Source: GCA-2861595 sp035536185
Lineage (GTDB): Bacteria > Actinomycetota > Acidimicrobiia > Acidimicrobiales > GCA-2861595
Assembly (NCBI GenBank): GCA_035536185.1
Contig: DATLOM010000066.1
Span: 1-38,477 of the forward strand
Direction: 5' to 3'
Length of the DNA: 38,477 nucleotides
In this document: one piece after another, positions 7,349-14,515 of the stretch
Position numbering within the stretch: position 1 is the first letter of the stretch
Layout of the letters: each line of letters starts with the position of its first letter
The notes under the pieces: model-generated
What the model was told of the DNA's origin: nothing
The model's database searches: none
What the model saw: only the letters and a program-made list of their open reading frames with translations
Position numbers and translations under genes: made by a program

Positions 7349-7672
7349 TCACATTCGGTCCCAGAAAGTCTCGTCTACTTCCATGTCTATGAGCTCAACG
7401 GTGTCCTCAGCGACCCTCAGCCCGAACGCGACCAAGGGCGGAAAAAGCGGGCTCGACTGCGTTGTAACAGCCCGGATCGCGTCGAGCCCTGGCTGAGCAA
7501 CTGGCAGATCATCGAAAGTCCGGGCAAAGGAGAACTCGATTCCCTTGAGCACGGTGTCACCGAACAACTCGTACGACGGCTTGCCATCAGCGGAGCCCCC
7601 TGGGGGGAAGAAGTGCCGAGCTTTTCTCTCGAACTCCTGAGACCGGATGACCTTCAGGCGGCTAGCCGCCAA
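7349..7672 (-). CDS. Putative toxin paired with the Panacea antitoxin
   Basis: A 107-residue protein that begins directly after the stop of the antitoxin gene (TAG then TTG), which suggests coupled translation. It has no motif I can assign firmly. The C-terminal half, with an aliphatic strand-like stretch (PLFPPLVAFGLRVAEDTVELIDMEVD) and a terminal FWDRM, is reminiscent of small RelE/ParE-fold toxins. That similarity is weak. The main support is context, since Panacea antitoxins are normally encoded next to a small toxin. The TTG start at 7670-7672 is the only one that keeps the length sensible. The Panacea gene comes first, as in many antitoxin-first operons. Confidence 0.55.
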   Translation of the reverse strand: MAASRLKVIRSQEFERKARHFFPPGGSADGKPSYELFGDTVLKGIEFSFARTFDDLPVAQPGLDAIRAVTTQSSPLFPPLVAFGLRVAEDTVELIDMEVDETFWDRM

Positions 7673-8209
7673 CTACAGCCCGTGTTCCGAGGCCAGCGCC
7701 AGGATGCGCTTCCGAATGCCCTCTGTCATCACTGGTGGGCTCAGGAACGCAGTCTCGTAAGGGATCGACTCTCCCTCCTCCACCATCTGCCAACCCGGCT
7801 CCAGGTGCGAGGCTTGGCTGACATCGTTGCCTGAACGGCCCTGCATTTCAGTAAGAGCCTGGTCGAGGAGCGCCTTCTCGCTGGGCTCCAACCCGGCGAC
7901 ATCCGGCTCCCGATTGGCCACGAGGCGGACGAGTGTGTTCCCTAGGTAAGCCTCCTGGCGTAGCTCCGCATCGCCCGCTGCGACCAGTTGCTCGCGGACA
8001 GGGAGCAGCCTCCTTGGAGCAGGGCCATGAGGGAGCTTCTGGTAGTCGGCGCCTGTGATTGGCCGGCCATAGGCCCGCATGTGTCCAAAGTCAGCGTTGA
8101 ACAGGGCCTTGTTGATCTTGACGGCACCGCCGGCCGGGTCCTGTTCGAGCCGCTTCGCCACGTACAGCAGCGCCTCGGCGAATTTGTCCTCGTCGTACGC
8201 GATGTTCAT
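7673..8209 (-). CDS. Panacea-domain (DUF4065, SocA-like) antitoxin
   Basis: The N-terminal part reads like a Panacea domain: AEALLYVAKRLEQ, then VKINKALFNADFGHMRAYG, then GRPITGADYQKLPHGP. These are the conserved helices and the Leu-Pro-His-Gly-Pro box of the family. Panacea proteins act as antitoxins for many unrelated toxins, and SocA of Caulobacter is a relative. I chose the ATG at 8207-8209, preceded by GGAGGGGAG, giving 178 residues. The upstream extension to 8401 is not domain-like. A loose inverted repeat (ATAAC at 8256-8260, GTTAT at 8276-8280) upstream could be an operator. Confidence 0.82.
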   Translation of the reverse strand: MNIAYDEDKFAEALLYVAKRLEQDPAGGAVKINKALFNADFGHMRAYGRPITGADYQKLPHGPAPRRLLPVREQLVAAGDAELRQEAYLGNTLVRLVANREPDVAGLEPSEKALLDQALTEMQGRSGNDVSQASHLEPGWQMVEEGESIPYETAFLSPPVMTEGIRKRILALASEHGL

Positions 8210-8458
8210 CGGGCTCCCCTCCGACTCAGGCCGCCGGCCTCTCCTCCAGTGTCGCATAACCATCACATGCTCAATGTTATCGAACAGGTGTTCGCACTGC
8301 AAGAGGACCAGATGGAGGGCACAGCACCGGAAGGCCCTTTGCGCCACCGCTGCTCGAGCAGGGGACGTGGCCAGGGGCTTTCTTCGACGCGGCGCTCGCA
8401 CGTCCTGCGGACACTGTACGGACAGCGCCCGGGGCGTAAGTCTCTGGCCTGCGGGTTC

Positions 8459-8483
8459 GGCTACGTCTCAGCTCTTGAAGAGG
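8459..8483. repeat. 25-bp direct repeat, element boundary (recG side)
   Basis: This copy contains the true C-terminal codons and stop of recG (minus strand) and 9 bases beyond. It is identical to 4232-4256. Target sites of tyrosine recombinases often lie at gene 3' ends so that integration restores the gene. The retained recG end is consistent with that. Confidence 0.85.
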
Positions 8484-10579
8484 AACTCGGCCTCTTCGTC
8501 GTCGACCAGGAGGCTCAGCTCGTCGGCCAGGAGCTCGTGGTCGGCGAGATGGGGATCGGCGTCGACGATGCCGAAGGCTACGCGCCGGGCCTCGCTCACC
8601 AGGACCTTGTCCCTGCGGAGGGAAGCCAGCTTCAGGTCGCTGCGGCCCTTCTGGCGGGTGCCGAGAATGGTGCCCTCCCCGCGCAGCTCCAGGTCGACCT
8701 CGGCCAGCTCGAAGCCGTCGCGGGTGCGCACCAGGGCCTTCAATCGCTCCTCCGCCTCTGGGGTGGAAGCCTCGCCGAGCAGGTAGCACCACGACGGTGC
8801 CGACGCCCGGCCCACCCGGCCCCTGAGCTGGTGGAGCTGGGCCACGCCGAACCGGTGGGCATCCTCGACGACCATCACGGTGGCGTTGGGGACGTCGACT
8901 CCCACTTCCACCACCGTGGTCGCCACGAGCACGTCGATCGTGCCGTCGCGGAACCTGGCCATGACCGCTTCCTTGTCCTTCGACCCCATCTGCCCGTGCA
9001 GCAGGCCGAGCTCGAGGGCGGCCAACTCCTCCCTACCCAGGCGCTCGTACTCCTCCGAGGCGGAGCGGGCCTGGATGCGCTCGGACTCCTCCACCAGGGG
9101 GCACACGACGTAGGCCTGGTGGCCGGCCGCCACCTGCTCGTGGACCCGGCTCCACGCCGCCGCCTCCTCAAGCTCTCCCTGGGCCCAGACGGTCTCGATG
9201 GGGCAGCGGCCCTTTGGTAGCTCGTCGAGGACGGTGAGGTCGAGGTCTCCGTAGACCAGCATGGCGGCCGTCCGCGGGATCGGCGTGGCCGTCATGACCA
9301 GAACATCGGGATCGTCCCCCTTGGCCCGCAGCACGGCCCGCTGCTCCACGCCGAAGCGGTGCTGCTCGTCGATCACCACCACGCCGAGGCGGGCGAACTC
9401 GACCCCCTCGGTGAGCAGGGCGTGGGTCCCGATGAGCATCTCCACGTCGCCGGCCCGCAGGCCGGCAGCCAGCCGTTCCCGCTCCTTGGCCGTGGTGCGG
9501 TGAGTCAGCAGCTCCACCCGTACGGGTCGGTCGCCGGTCAGCGTGGCCTCGTCGGGCACGGTGAGGTCGGCGAGGAGCTGGCGCACGCCGAGGAAGTGCT
9601 GTTCGGCCAAGACCTCGGTGGGAGCCATGAAGGCGCCCTGATAGCCGCCCTGGACCGCCATGAGCAGGGCGGTGACGGCCACGACGGTCTTGCCGCTGCC
9701 CACGTCGCCCTGCAGGAGGCGGTGCATCGGGTAGGGGCCGGCGAGATCGGCGGCGATCTCCTCGCACGCTCGGCGCTGGGCATGGGTGAGAGCGAACGGG
9801 ACGGCGGCGTGGAAGCGGCGCACCAGCTCGCCGTCGGTGGTGTGCCGGATCCCCTTGGACGCCCGTTCCAGCGCACGCTTTCTCATCACCAGGGCCAACT
9901 GGAGGCGGAGAAGCTCGTCGAGGGCCAGGCGCTTGCGGGCGGTCTCCGCCGCTCCCATGGACTCCGGGTTGTGGATGTGGGTGAAGGCCCAGGTGCGGCC
10001 GGTCACACCGAGCTCGTCCCGCCACGGCCTCGGCAGCGGCTCGGCCATCTCCCCCGCTCGCTGGAGCGCCTCCTCCACCAACTGGGCCAGGTCCCAGGTG
10101 GAGAGACCGGACTTCTCCGACTGCGGGTAGATGGGGACGATCTTGCCGGTGCGGTCGCCGATCAGGTCGACCACCGGGCTCGTCATCTGCCGGCGACCGC
10201 GGTACATCTCCAGCTTCCCGAAGAACACGGCCTCCCTTCCCGCGGCCAGCTGCCGGGCCCGCCACGGCTGGTTGAAGAAGGTGCAGTGCAGGTACCCGCT
10301 GCCGTCGAACACGTCCACCTCCACCAGGGAGCGGCGGTTGCGGGTGCGCCGGGCGACCACCCGCTTGACCGTGGCCAGGATCATGGCCTCGTCCCCGATC
10401 CGCAGCTTGCCGATCTCCGCCTGCTGGGTGCGGTCGATGTAGCGGCGCGGGTAGTGCATGAGCAGATCGAGGACGGTGTCGATCTGCATCTGGGCCAGCC
10501 CCTCCACCTTCTTCTGCCCCACCCCCTTGAGCTCCTTGACGGGGATCTTGGCCAGCGTGCTCAGCCGGCGCGGGCTCAT
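8468..10579 (-). CDS. recG: ATP-dependent DNA helicase RecG
   Basis: RecG remodels stalled replication forks and Holliday junctions. The 703-residue protein has the N-terminal wedge/OB domain (LKGVGQKKVEGL, later YPRRYID). Superfamily-2 helicase motifs follow: Walker A GDVGSGKT with Lys297, the DEQH box at 404-407, TATPIPR, and QLRGRVGR near the end. Length is typical of the family. Its start overlaps the stop of the DAK2 gene by 4 bases. Its last codons lie within a 25-bp repeat that marks the border of an inserted element, so the protein itself appears intact. Confidence 0.97.
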   Translation of the reverse strand: MSPRRLSTLAKIPVKELKGVGQKKVEGLAQMQIDTVLDLLMHYPRRYIDRTQQAEIGKLRIGDEAMILATVKRVVARRTRNRRSLVEVDVFDGSGYLHCTFFNQPWRARQLAAGREAVFFGKLEMYRGRRQMTSPVVDLIGDRTGKIVPIYPQSEKSGLSTWDLAQLVEEALQRAGEMAEPLPRPWRDELGVTGRTWAFTHIHNPESMGAAETARKRLALDELLRLQLALVMRKRALERASKGIRHTTDGELVRRFHAAVPFALTHAQRRACEEIAADLAGPYPMHRLLQGDVGSGKTVVAVTALLMAVQGGYQGAFMAPTEVLAEQHFLGVRQLLADLTVPDEATLTGDRPVRVELLTHRTTAKERERLAAGLRAGDVEMLIGTHALLTEGVEFARLGVVVIDEQHRFGVEQRAVLRAKGDDPDVLVMTATPIPRTAAMLVYGDLDLTVLDELPKGRCPIETVWAQGELEEAAAWSRVHEQVAAGHQAYVVCPLVEESERIQARSASEEYERLGREELAALELGLLHGQMGSKDKEAVMARFRDGTIDVLVATTVVEVGVDVPNATVMVVEDAHRFGVAQLHQLRGRVGRASAPSWCYLLGEASTPEAEERLKALVRTRDGFELAEVDLELRGEGTILGTRQKGRSDLKLASLRRDKVLVSEARRVAFGIVDADPHLADHELLADELSLLVDDEEAEFLFKS

Positions 10580-12258
10580 TCGATGGAGAACAGGTACGGG
10601 TAGAGCGGCTGCCCGCCCTTGTGGACCTCCACCTCGACGGCCGGCCGGTGCTCGGCCAGCCAGTCGGTGATGGCCGTCGTGTCGGCCGGCGTGGAACCGT
10701 CACCCTCGATGACGGTGACCACCTCGTGCCCGTCGGCATCGCCTTCCTCGGCTTCCACCAGGCGGTCGAGCAGGGCTACTGCCGCTTCGCTGAGGCTCTT
10801 GGCCACGACCTGGATCCCCTTGCCGGAGAGGCCGAGCCAGTCGCCTTCGGCTATCGGGCCGGCGTCACAGGTGGACGCCCGCACCGCCCGGGTCACCTCT
10901 CCGGAGACGACCTGGGCCGCGGCCTTGGCCATGGCCGTCTCGTTGGCCTCCGCCGGCGTGGACGGGTCGAACTCGAGCATGGCGACCAGGCCTTCGGGGA
11001 CGCTCCTGGTGGGAACCACCCGCACGGACTTGGTGGAGAGGGCGTCGACCTGGCCGGCAACGGCGACGATGTTGGGGTTGTTGGGCAGGATCACCACGTC
11101 CCCCGATGGCGCCGCCTCCACCGCCTCGAGGAGCTGCGCGGTGGACGGGTTCATCGACTGCCCGCCGGAGACGACGCCCTGGGCACCGAGGGAGGCGAAC
11201 ATGTCGGCCAGGCCGGCGCCGGCGGCCACGGCGATGACCGCGGTGGTGACCGGCGGTGCCTCCGTCGGGCCGGCCTCGGTAGCGGGCCGCGCCGACCGGC
11301 CGTGGTCCGAGGCACAGTGCTCCGCCTCCACCTGCTCGTGGAGGTCGGTGACGCGGATGGCGTGGGGGCGGCCACAGCCGATGGCCACCTCGATGGCCGC
11401 GCCGATGTCGTCGGTGTGGACGTGGCAGTTCCAGGTCCCGTCGCCCCCGACCACGGCGATGGAGTCGCCGAGGCCCGACCACTCCTGCTTGAGCCGCTCG
11501 ACGGCCTCGTCGGTGGCGTCGAGAAGGTGCATGACCTCGTAGCGGGGGCCGAGATCGTGTCTCGTGGCCTGCGGCTCCCGTGGTGCGGGGGCCGTAGCCG
11601 TCTCGGACGACGGGGGCGATGCCTCGGGAAGGGGCCGCCCGTCGACGACGTGCAGGAAGGCGTCGAGGAACAGCACGAAGCCGGCGCCGCCGGCATCCAC
11701 CACCCCCGCCTGCTTGAGCACGGCCAGGAGCTCCGGGGTGCGGGCCAGCGCTTCGCCGGCGGCGGCGTGCGCCGCCTCCAGCACGCCCAGGAGGCTCGAC
11801 CCCTCAGCGCCGGAAGAAGCGGCGGAAGCGGCTCCCTCGGCCGCTCCCTTGACGACGGTGAGGATGGTCCCCTCCACCGGGTCCATCACCGCCTTGTAGG
11901 CCGCCTCGCTCGCCGCCGCCAGCGCCTCGGCCATGTCTGGGGCGCCGATCGTGTCGGCGCCCTGGCAGCGCTGGGCGATCCCCCTGAGGATCTGGGAGAG
12001 GATGACGCCCGAGTTGCCCCGGGCGCCCATGAGCGACCCATGGCAGATGGCCTTGCACAGGCCGGCCATGTCATCGGCCCCGTCCATGGCGGTCACCACC
12101 GCCTCGAGGGTGAGCGCCATGTTCGTCCCCGTGTCGCCGTCCGGGACGGGGAACACGTTCAGGCGGTTCACCCTGTCCTGGTGGGCCCGCAACCCGTCCC
12201 GGTAGGCGGTCACGGCCGCTTTCAGGTCTCCGGGTTCGAGGTGCTCGAGGGGCGTCAT
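10576..12258 (-). CDS. DAK2-domain protein, FakA/YloV-like fatty-acid kinase
   Basis: A 560-residue protein whose N-terminal domain has the DhaL/DAK2 nucleotide-metal motif NVFPVPDGDTGTNM (Asp40, Asp42 and Asn46) and GARGNSGVILSQILRG. FakA proteins phosphorylate fatty acids carried by FakB. No FakB gene is in this window, so the substrate is inferred. The C-terminal half contains the GVVSGGQSMNPSTAQLLEAV and LPNNPNI segments of YloV-type proteins. The gene starts the recG operon and is read away from rpmB. Only 26 bases separate the two starts, so they share one promoter region. Confidence 0.88.
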   Translation of the reverse strand: MTPLEHLEPGDLKAAVTAYRDGLRAHQDRVNRLNVFPVPDGDTGTNMALTLEAVVTAMDGADDMAGLCKAICHGSLMGARGNSGVILSQILRGIAQRCQGADTIGAPDMAEALAAASEAAYKAVMDPVEGTILTVVKGAAEGAASAASSGAEGSSLLGVLEAAHAAAGEALARTPELLAVLKQAGVVDAGGAGFVLFLDAFLHVVDGRPLPEASPPSSETATAPAPREPQATRHDLGPRYEVMHLLDATDEAVERLKQEWSGLGDSIAVVGGDGTWNCHVHTDDIGAAIEVAIGCGRPHAIRVTDLHEQVEAEHCASDHGRSARPATEAGPTEAPPVTTAVIAVAAGAGLADMFASLGAQGVVSGGQSMNPSTAQLLEAVEAAPSGDVVILPNNPNIVAVAGQVDALSTKSVRVVPTRSVPEGLVAMLEFDPSTPAEANETAMAKAAAQVVSGEVTRAVRASTCDAGPIAEGDWLGLSGKGIQVVAKSLSEAAVALLDRLVEAEEGDADGHEVVTVIEGDGSTPADTTAITDWLAEHRPAVEVEVHKGGQPLYPYLFSIE

Positions 12259-12271
12259 CGCGGGACGATGC

Positions 12272-12277
12272 TACGTT
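12272..12277 (+). promoter_or_regulatory. -10 box of rpmB (probably leaderless)
   Basis: TACGTT stands 7 bases before the rpmB ATG, so transcription would begin at or next to the start codon. No Shine-Dalgarno site exists in between. An opposed TAGCAT on the minus strand overlaps it and could serve the divergent DAK2 gene. Confidence 0.5.
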
Positions 12278-12284
12278 GGCACCC

Positions 12285-12479
12285 ATGGCAGCGGTCTGTG
12301 AGGTGTGCGGCAAGCGCCCCTCCTTCGGAATGAGCATCAGTCACTCGCACCGTCGTACCAAGCGGCGCTGGAACCCCAACATCCAGCGCGTCCGGGCCAT
12401 GGTGAACGGAACGGCCAAGCGCATGCACGTGTGCACCTCCTGCATCCGCGCCGGCAAGATCACCAAAGCCTCCCACTGA
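12285..12479 (+). CDS. rpmB: 50S ribosomal protein L28
   Basis: A 64-residue ribosomal protein. It starts MAAVCEVCGKRPSFGMSISH and has the conserved SHSHRRTKRRWNPNIQ stretch. Cysteine pairs at CEVC and CTSC mark the zinc-binding form. I use the ATG at 12285-12287, since the upstream in-frame TTG would add three residues. The gene stands alone, in the opposite direction to the recG operon, and ends 1 base before the convergent thiD stop. In many genomes rpmB lies next to the DAK2-recG genes, as here. Confidence 0.96.
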   Translation: MAAVCEVCGKRPSFGMSISHSHRRTKRRWNPNIQRVRAMVNGTAKRMHVCTSCIRAGKITKASH

Positions 12480-12480
12480 A

Positions 12481-13293
12481 CTAGACCTCTCGGGCCCAGC
12501 CGGGGTTCACCGGCCCCACGCCGGCGCCCAGGTCGACGCCGGCGGCGATGGCCCGTTGGCAGAAATGCTTGGCCGCCACACATGCGTCCACGGGATCCAT
12601 CCCCCGCGCCAGCTCGGCGCAGATCGCCGCGGAGAGCACGCAGCCGGTGCCGTGGGTGTGGCGGCCGCTGATGCGGGGCCCCTCCAGCCACACTGGCTCG
12701 CCACCTGCCCCCATGACGCAGTCGGGTGAATCGGCGGCGGCCAGGTGGCCGCCCTTGACCATGGCCACGCCGGCGCCCAGCTCCACCAGGGCCCGCGCCG
12801 CCTCCTCCATCTTCGAGCGGCCGTCGACCTCGAACCCGACGATGCGGCTCACCTCCGGCAGGTTCGGAGTGACCACGGTGGCCAGAGGAAGGAGCGACGT
12901 GGCCAATGCCGTCACGGCATCGTCGGCCAGGAGGGTGTCGCCGTGCTTCGACACGAAGACCGGGTCGACGACGAGCCGCCCGATGCCGGCCTCCTCGATG
13001 GCGGAGGCCACCGCCTCCACCAGCTCGGCCGAGGCCAGCATCCCCGTCTTGGCCGCGTCCACCCCGATATCCCCGGCCACGCTCATGATCTGGGCCCGCA
13101 CCAGCGCCGGCGGCAGGGTGGCGAAGCCCTGGACGCCGATCGTGTTCTGGGCGGTGACGGCGACCACGGCGCAGGTACCCCACACGCCATGGGCCTCGAA
13201 GCACTTGAGATCGGCGGCGATTCCTGCTCCCCCACCGGAGTCCGTGCCGGCGATGGTGAGGGCGACGGGGCGGCGGGGCACGGCGCTTATCAC
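12481..13293 (-). CDS. thiD: Hydroxymethylpyrimidine / phosphomethylpyrimidine kinase
   Basis: ThiD phosphorylates HMP and HMP-P to make the pyrimidine half of thiamine. The 270-residue ribokinase-fold protein starts with ALTIAGTDSGGGAGIAADLK and has the substrate segment AVTAQNT. The anion-hole motif HTHGTGC includes Cys218. The start is GTG at 13291-13293. It follows thiL on the same strand by 33 bases, so the two form a thiamine phosphate operon. No TPP riboswitch is visible upstream. The stop lies one base from the rpmB stop, leaving no room for a separate terminator. Confidence 0.95.
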   Translation of the reverse strand: MISAVPRRPVALTIAGTDSGGGAGIAADLKCFEAHGVWGTCAVVAVTAQNTIGVQGFATLPPALVRAQIMSVAGDIGVDAAKTGMLASAELVEAVASAIEEAGIGRLVVDPVFVSKHGDTLLADDAVTALATSLLPLATVVTPNLPEVSRIVGFEVDGRSKMEEAARALVELGAGVAMVKGGHLAAADSPDCVMGAGGEPVWLEGPRISGRHTHGTGCVLSAAICAELARGMDPVDACVAAKHFCQRAIAAGVDLGAGVGPVNPGWAREV

Positions 13294-13326
13294 ATCACGG
13301 CGCGCCGGGCGGACGAAGGACCAGGC

Positions 13327-14244
13327 TCAGATCCAGTGCTCCCAGCCGCCCTCCGGGAGCGGCTCGCCCGCCAGCAGGCGCTCATCGGGGTCAGCCGTGC
13401 AGCGCCCGAAGGCGATGGGCGCCGGCAACCCCCTCTCGACGAAGAAAGCCGCCACGCGTGGCGGATCGGGAGCAGTGAACACGAGCTCGTAGTCCTCTCC
13501 CCCGCCCAGGGCTTCGGCCGGCGTGGCGCCCTCGGCCACAGGAATGGAATCGAGCACGATCCCTACACCCGATGCCGCGGCCAGGTGGCGAACATCGCCA
13601 GCCAGGCCGTCGGACACGTCGATCATGGCCGTGGCGCCGGCGGAGCGCGCCGCGACACCCTCGCCCAGCAACGCCCTCGGCCGGCGATGAGCCGCTACCA
13701 GCCGGTCCCCCCGGCCACCCGCGGGATGGGCGGCGGTCTCCCGCAGGCGGCGGAGCCCGGCGGCCGAAGAACCGAGCGGACCCGTCACGAAGATGATGTC
13801 GCCGGCCCGCGCGCCCGAACGGAGCACGGGGGGACCTTCGCCTGCATCGCCCACCACCGTCACCGACACCACCAGCTGCGAGCCGCCGCTGAGGTCGCCG
13901 CCCACCACGGGGCAGCCGTACTCGGCACAGGCCTCGGCGATGCCCACGTAGAGAAGGTCGACGTCGGTGCCCTCCGGAGCACAGACGCAGACCACGAGGT
14001 GGGTGGGCCGTCCCCCCATGGCGGCCACGTCGCTCACCGCGGCCGCCACCGCCTTCCATCCGAAGTCGTCGAGACCGACCAGGCCGAGGTCGGCGTGGAC
14101 CCCCGCCACCACGGCGTCGACGGTGAGCAGCAGAGCCCCCGCCGGCGCGGCCACCACCGCGGCGTCGTCACCGATCCAGGTCTCCTCCGGGGGTGACTGG
14201 GGCAGCATTCGGCGGAACCGTTCGATGGCGTCGAATTCACCCAC
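13327..14244 (-). CDS. thiL: Thiamine-monophosphate kinase
   Basis: ThiL phosphorylates thiamine monophosphate to the active cofactor thiamine pyrophosphate. The 305-residue protein has the metal-ATP motifs WIGDDAAVV and TVDAVVAGVHAD of the PurM/ThiL fold. It also has AAVSDVAAMGG, VGGDLSGGSQL, IDVSDGLAGDVRHL and GGGEDYELVF, all diagnostic. The start GTG at 14242-14244 has almost no leader. It is divergent from the small cold-shock-like gene with an 18-base gap that must hold both promoters. It leads into thiD. Confidence 0.95.
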   Translation of the reverse strand: MGEFDAIERFRRMLPQSPPEETWIGDDAAVVAAPAGALLLTVDAVVAGVHADLGLVGLDDFGWKAVAAAVSDVAAMGGRPTHLVVCVCAPEGTDVDLLYVGIAEACAEYGCPVVGGDLSGGSQLVVSVTVVGDAGEGPPVLRSGARAGDIIFVTGPLGSSAAGLRRLRETAAHPAGGRGDRLVAAHRRPRALLGEGVAARSAGATAMIDVSDGLAGDVRHLAAASGVGIVLDSIPVAEGATPAEALGGGEDYELVFTAPDPPRVAAFFVERGLPAPIAFGRCTADPDERLLAGEPLPEGGWEHWI

Positions 14245-14249
14245 ACCGG

Positions 14250-14255
14250 TAGCGT
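14250..14255 (+). promoter_or_regulatory. -10 box of the cold-shock-like gene (probably leaderless)
   Basis: TAGCGT ends 7 bases before the ATG at 14263, with no ribosome site between. The same spacing is seen at rpmB, pckG and several other genes in this window. Confidence 0.45.
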
Positions 14256-14262
14256 CCCCCTC

Positions 14263-14496
14263 ATGCAGGGAGTGATCAAGTCCTACGACCCGGGGAGCAA
14301 GGAAGGTGTCGTCGTGCGCGACACCGACCGCAGCGAATACGAGCTGGCGCCGGATGCCCTGAAAGGGTCGATATTCCGCATGCTTCGCCAGGGCCAGCGA
14401 GTCGTCTTCGATCTGGACCCGAAGGGCCTCGCCACCCGGTGCCGTCTCGGCTCCGAGGTGGACATGGGCACGCCACCAGAGCCGCCGCCCCCGTAA
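14263..14496 (+). CDS. Small cold-shock-domain-like protein
   Basis: A 77-residue protein that looks like a diverged cold-shock (OB-fold, RNA-binding) domain. It starts MQGVIKSYDPGSKEGVVVRD, where a canonical CSP has GTVKWFNxxKGFGFI, then has FRMLRQGQRVVFDLD in place of the usual EGQxVxFE. The aromatic RNP residues of true CSPs are largely missing, so nucleic-acid binding may be altered. A short Pro-rich tail ends the protein. It sits alone between divergent thiL and pckG, and its function is not known. Confidence 0.7.
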   Translation: MQGVIKSYDPGSKEGVVVRDTDRSEYELAPDALKGSIFRMLRQGQRVVFDLDPKGLATRCRLGSEVDMGTPPEPPPP

Positions 14497-14503
14497 CGCC
14501 TCT

Positions 14504-14509
14504 TACTAT
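14504..14509 (+). promoter_or_regulatory. -10 box of pckG (probably leaderless)
   Basis: TACTAT followed by 6 bases and then the GTG start of pckG. This is a good sigma-A-type -10 hexamer. The spacing puts the transcription start on or beside the start codon. No clear TTG-type -35 box is seen. Confidence 0.55.
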
Positions 14510-14515
14510 CTGGGC

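Larger units (their letters stand above)
4232..8483. mobile_element. Integrated genomic element at the recG 3' end, partly decayed
   Basis: About 4.2 kb lie between two perfect 25-bp direct repeats and split recG from rsmD, genes that are commonly neighbours in an operon. Removing one repeat and the DNA between would restore recG followed by rsmD with a 16-base gap on the same strand. Inside are a tyrosine-recombinase remnant, two toxin-antitoxin loci, a small membrane protein and an unrecognised gene. Cargo of this kind, together with att-like repeats, fits an integrative element. The integrase is broken, so it is probably immobile now. Element limits are inferred from the repeats alone. Confidence 0.8.

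Noticed and set aside
8210..8458. tRNA or other RNA gene as the integration target at the element edge
   Set aside because: No acceptor stem, T-loop or anticodon pattern is seen. The repeat matches the recG 3' end instead.
9168..12333. Long frames antisense or out of frame over recG and the DAK2 gene (for example 10621-12333, 570 codons)
   Set aside because: Low-complexity Gly/Arg/Asp-rich composition and no family motif. The real genes read on the minus strand.
13294..14262. TPP riboswitch upstream of thiL or thiD
   Set aside because: The thiL leader is only about 18 bases and the thiL-thiD gap 33 bases. No CUGAGA-type motif is present.
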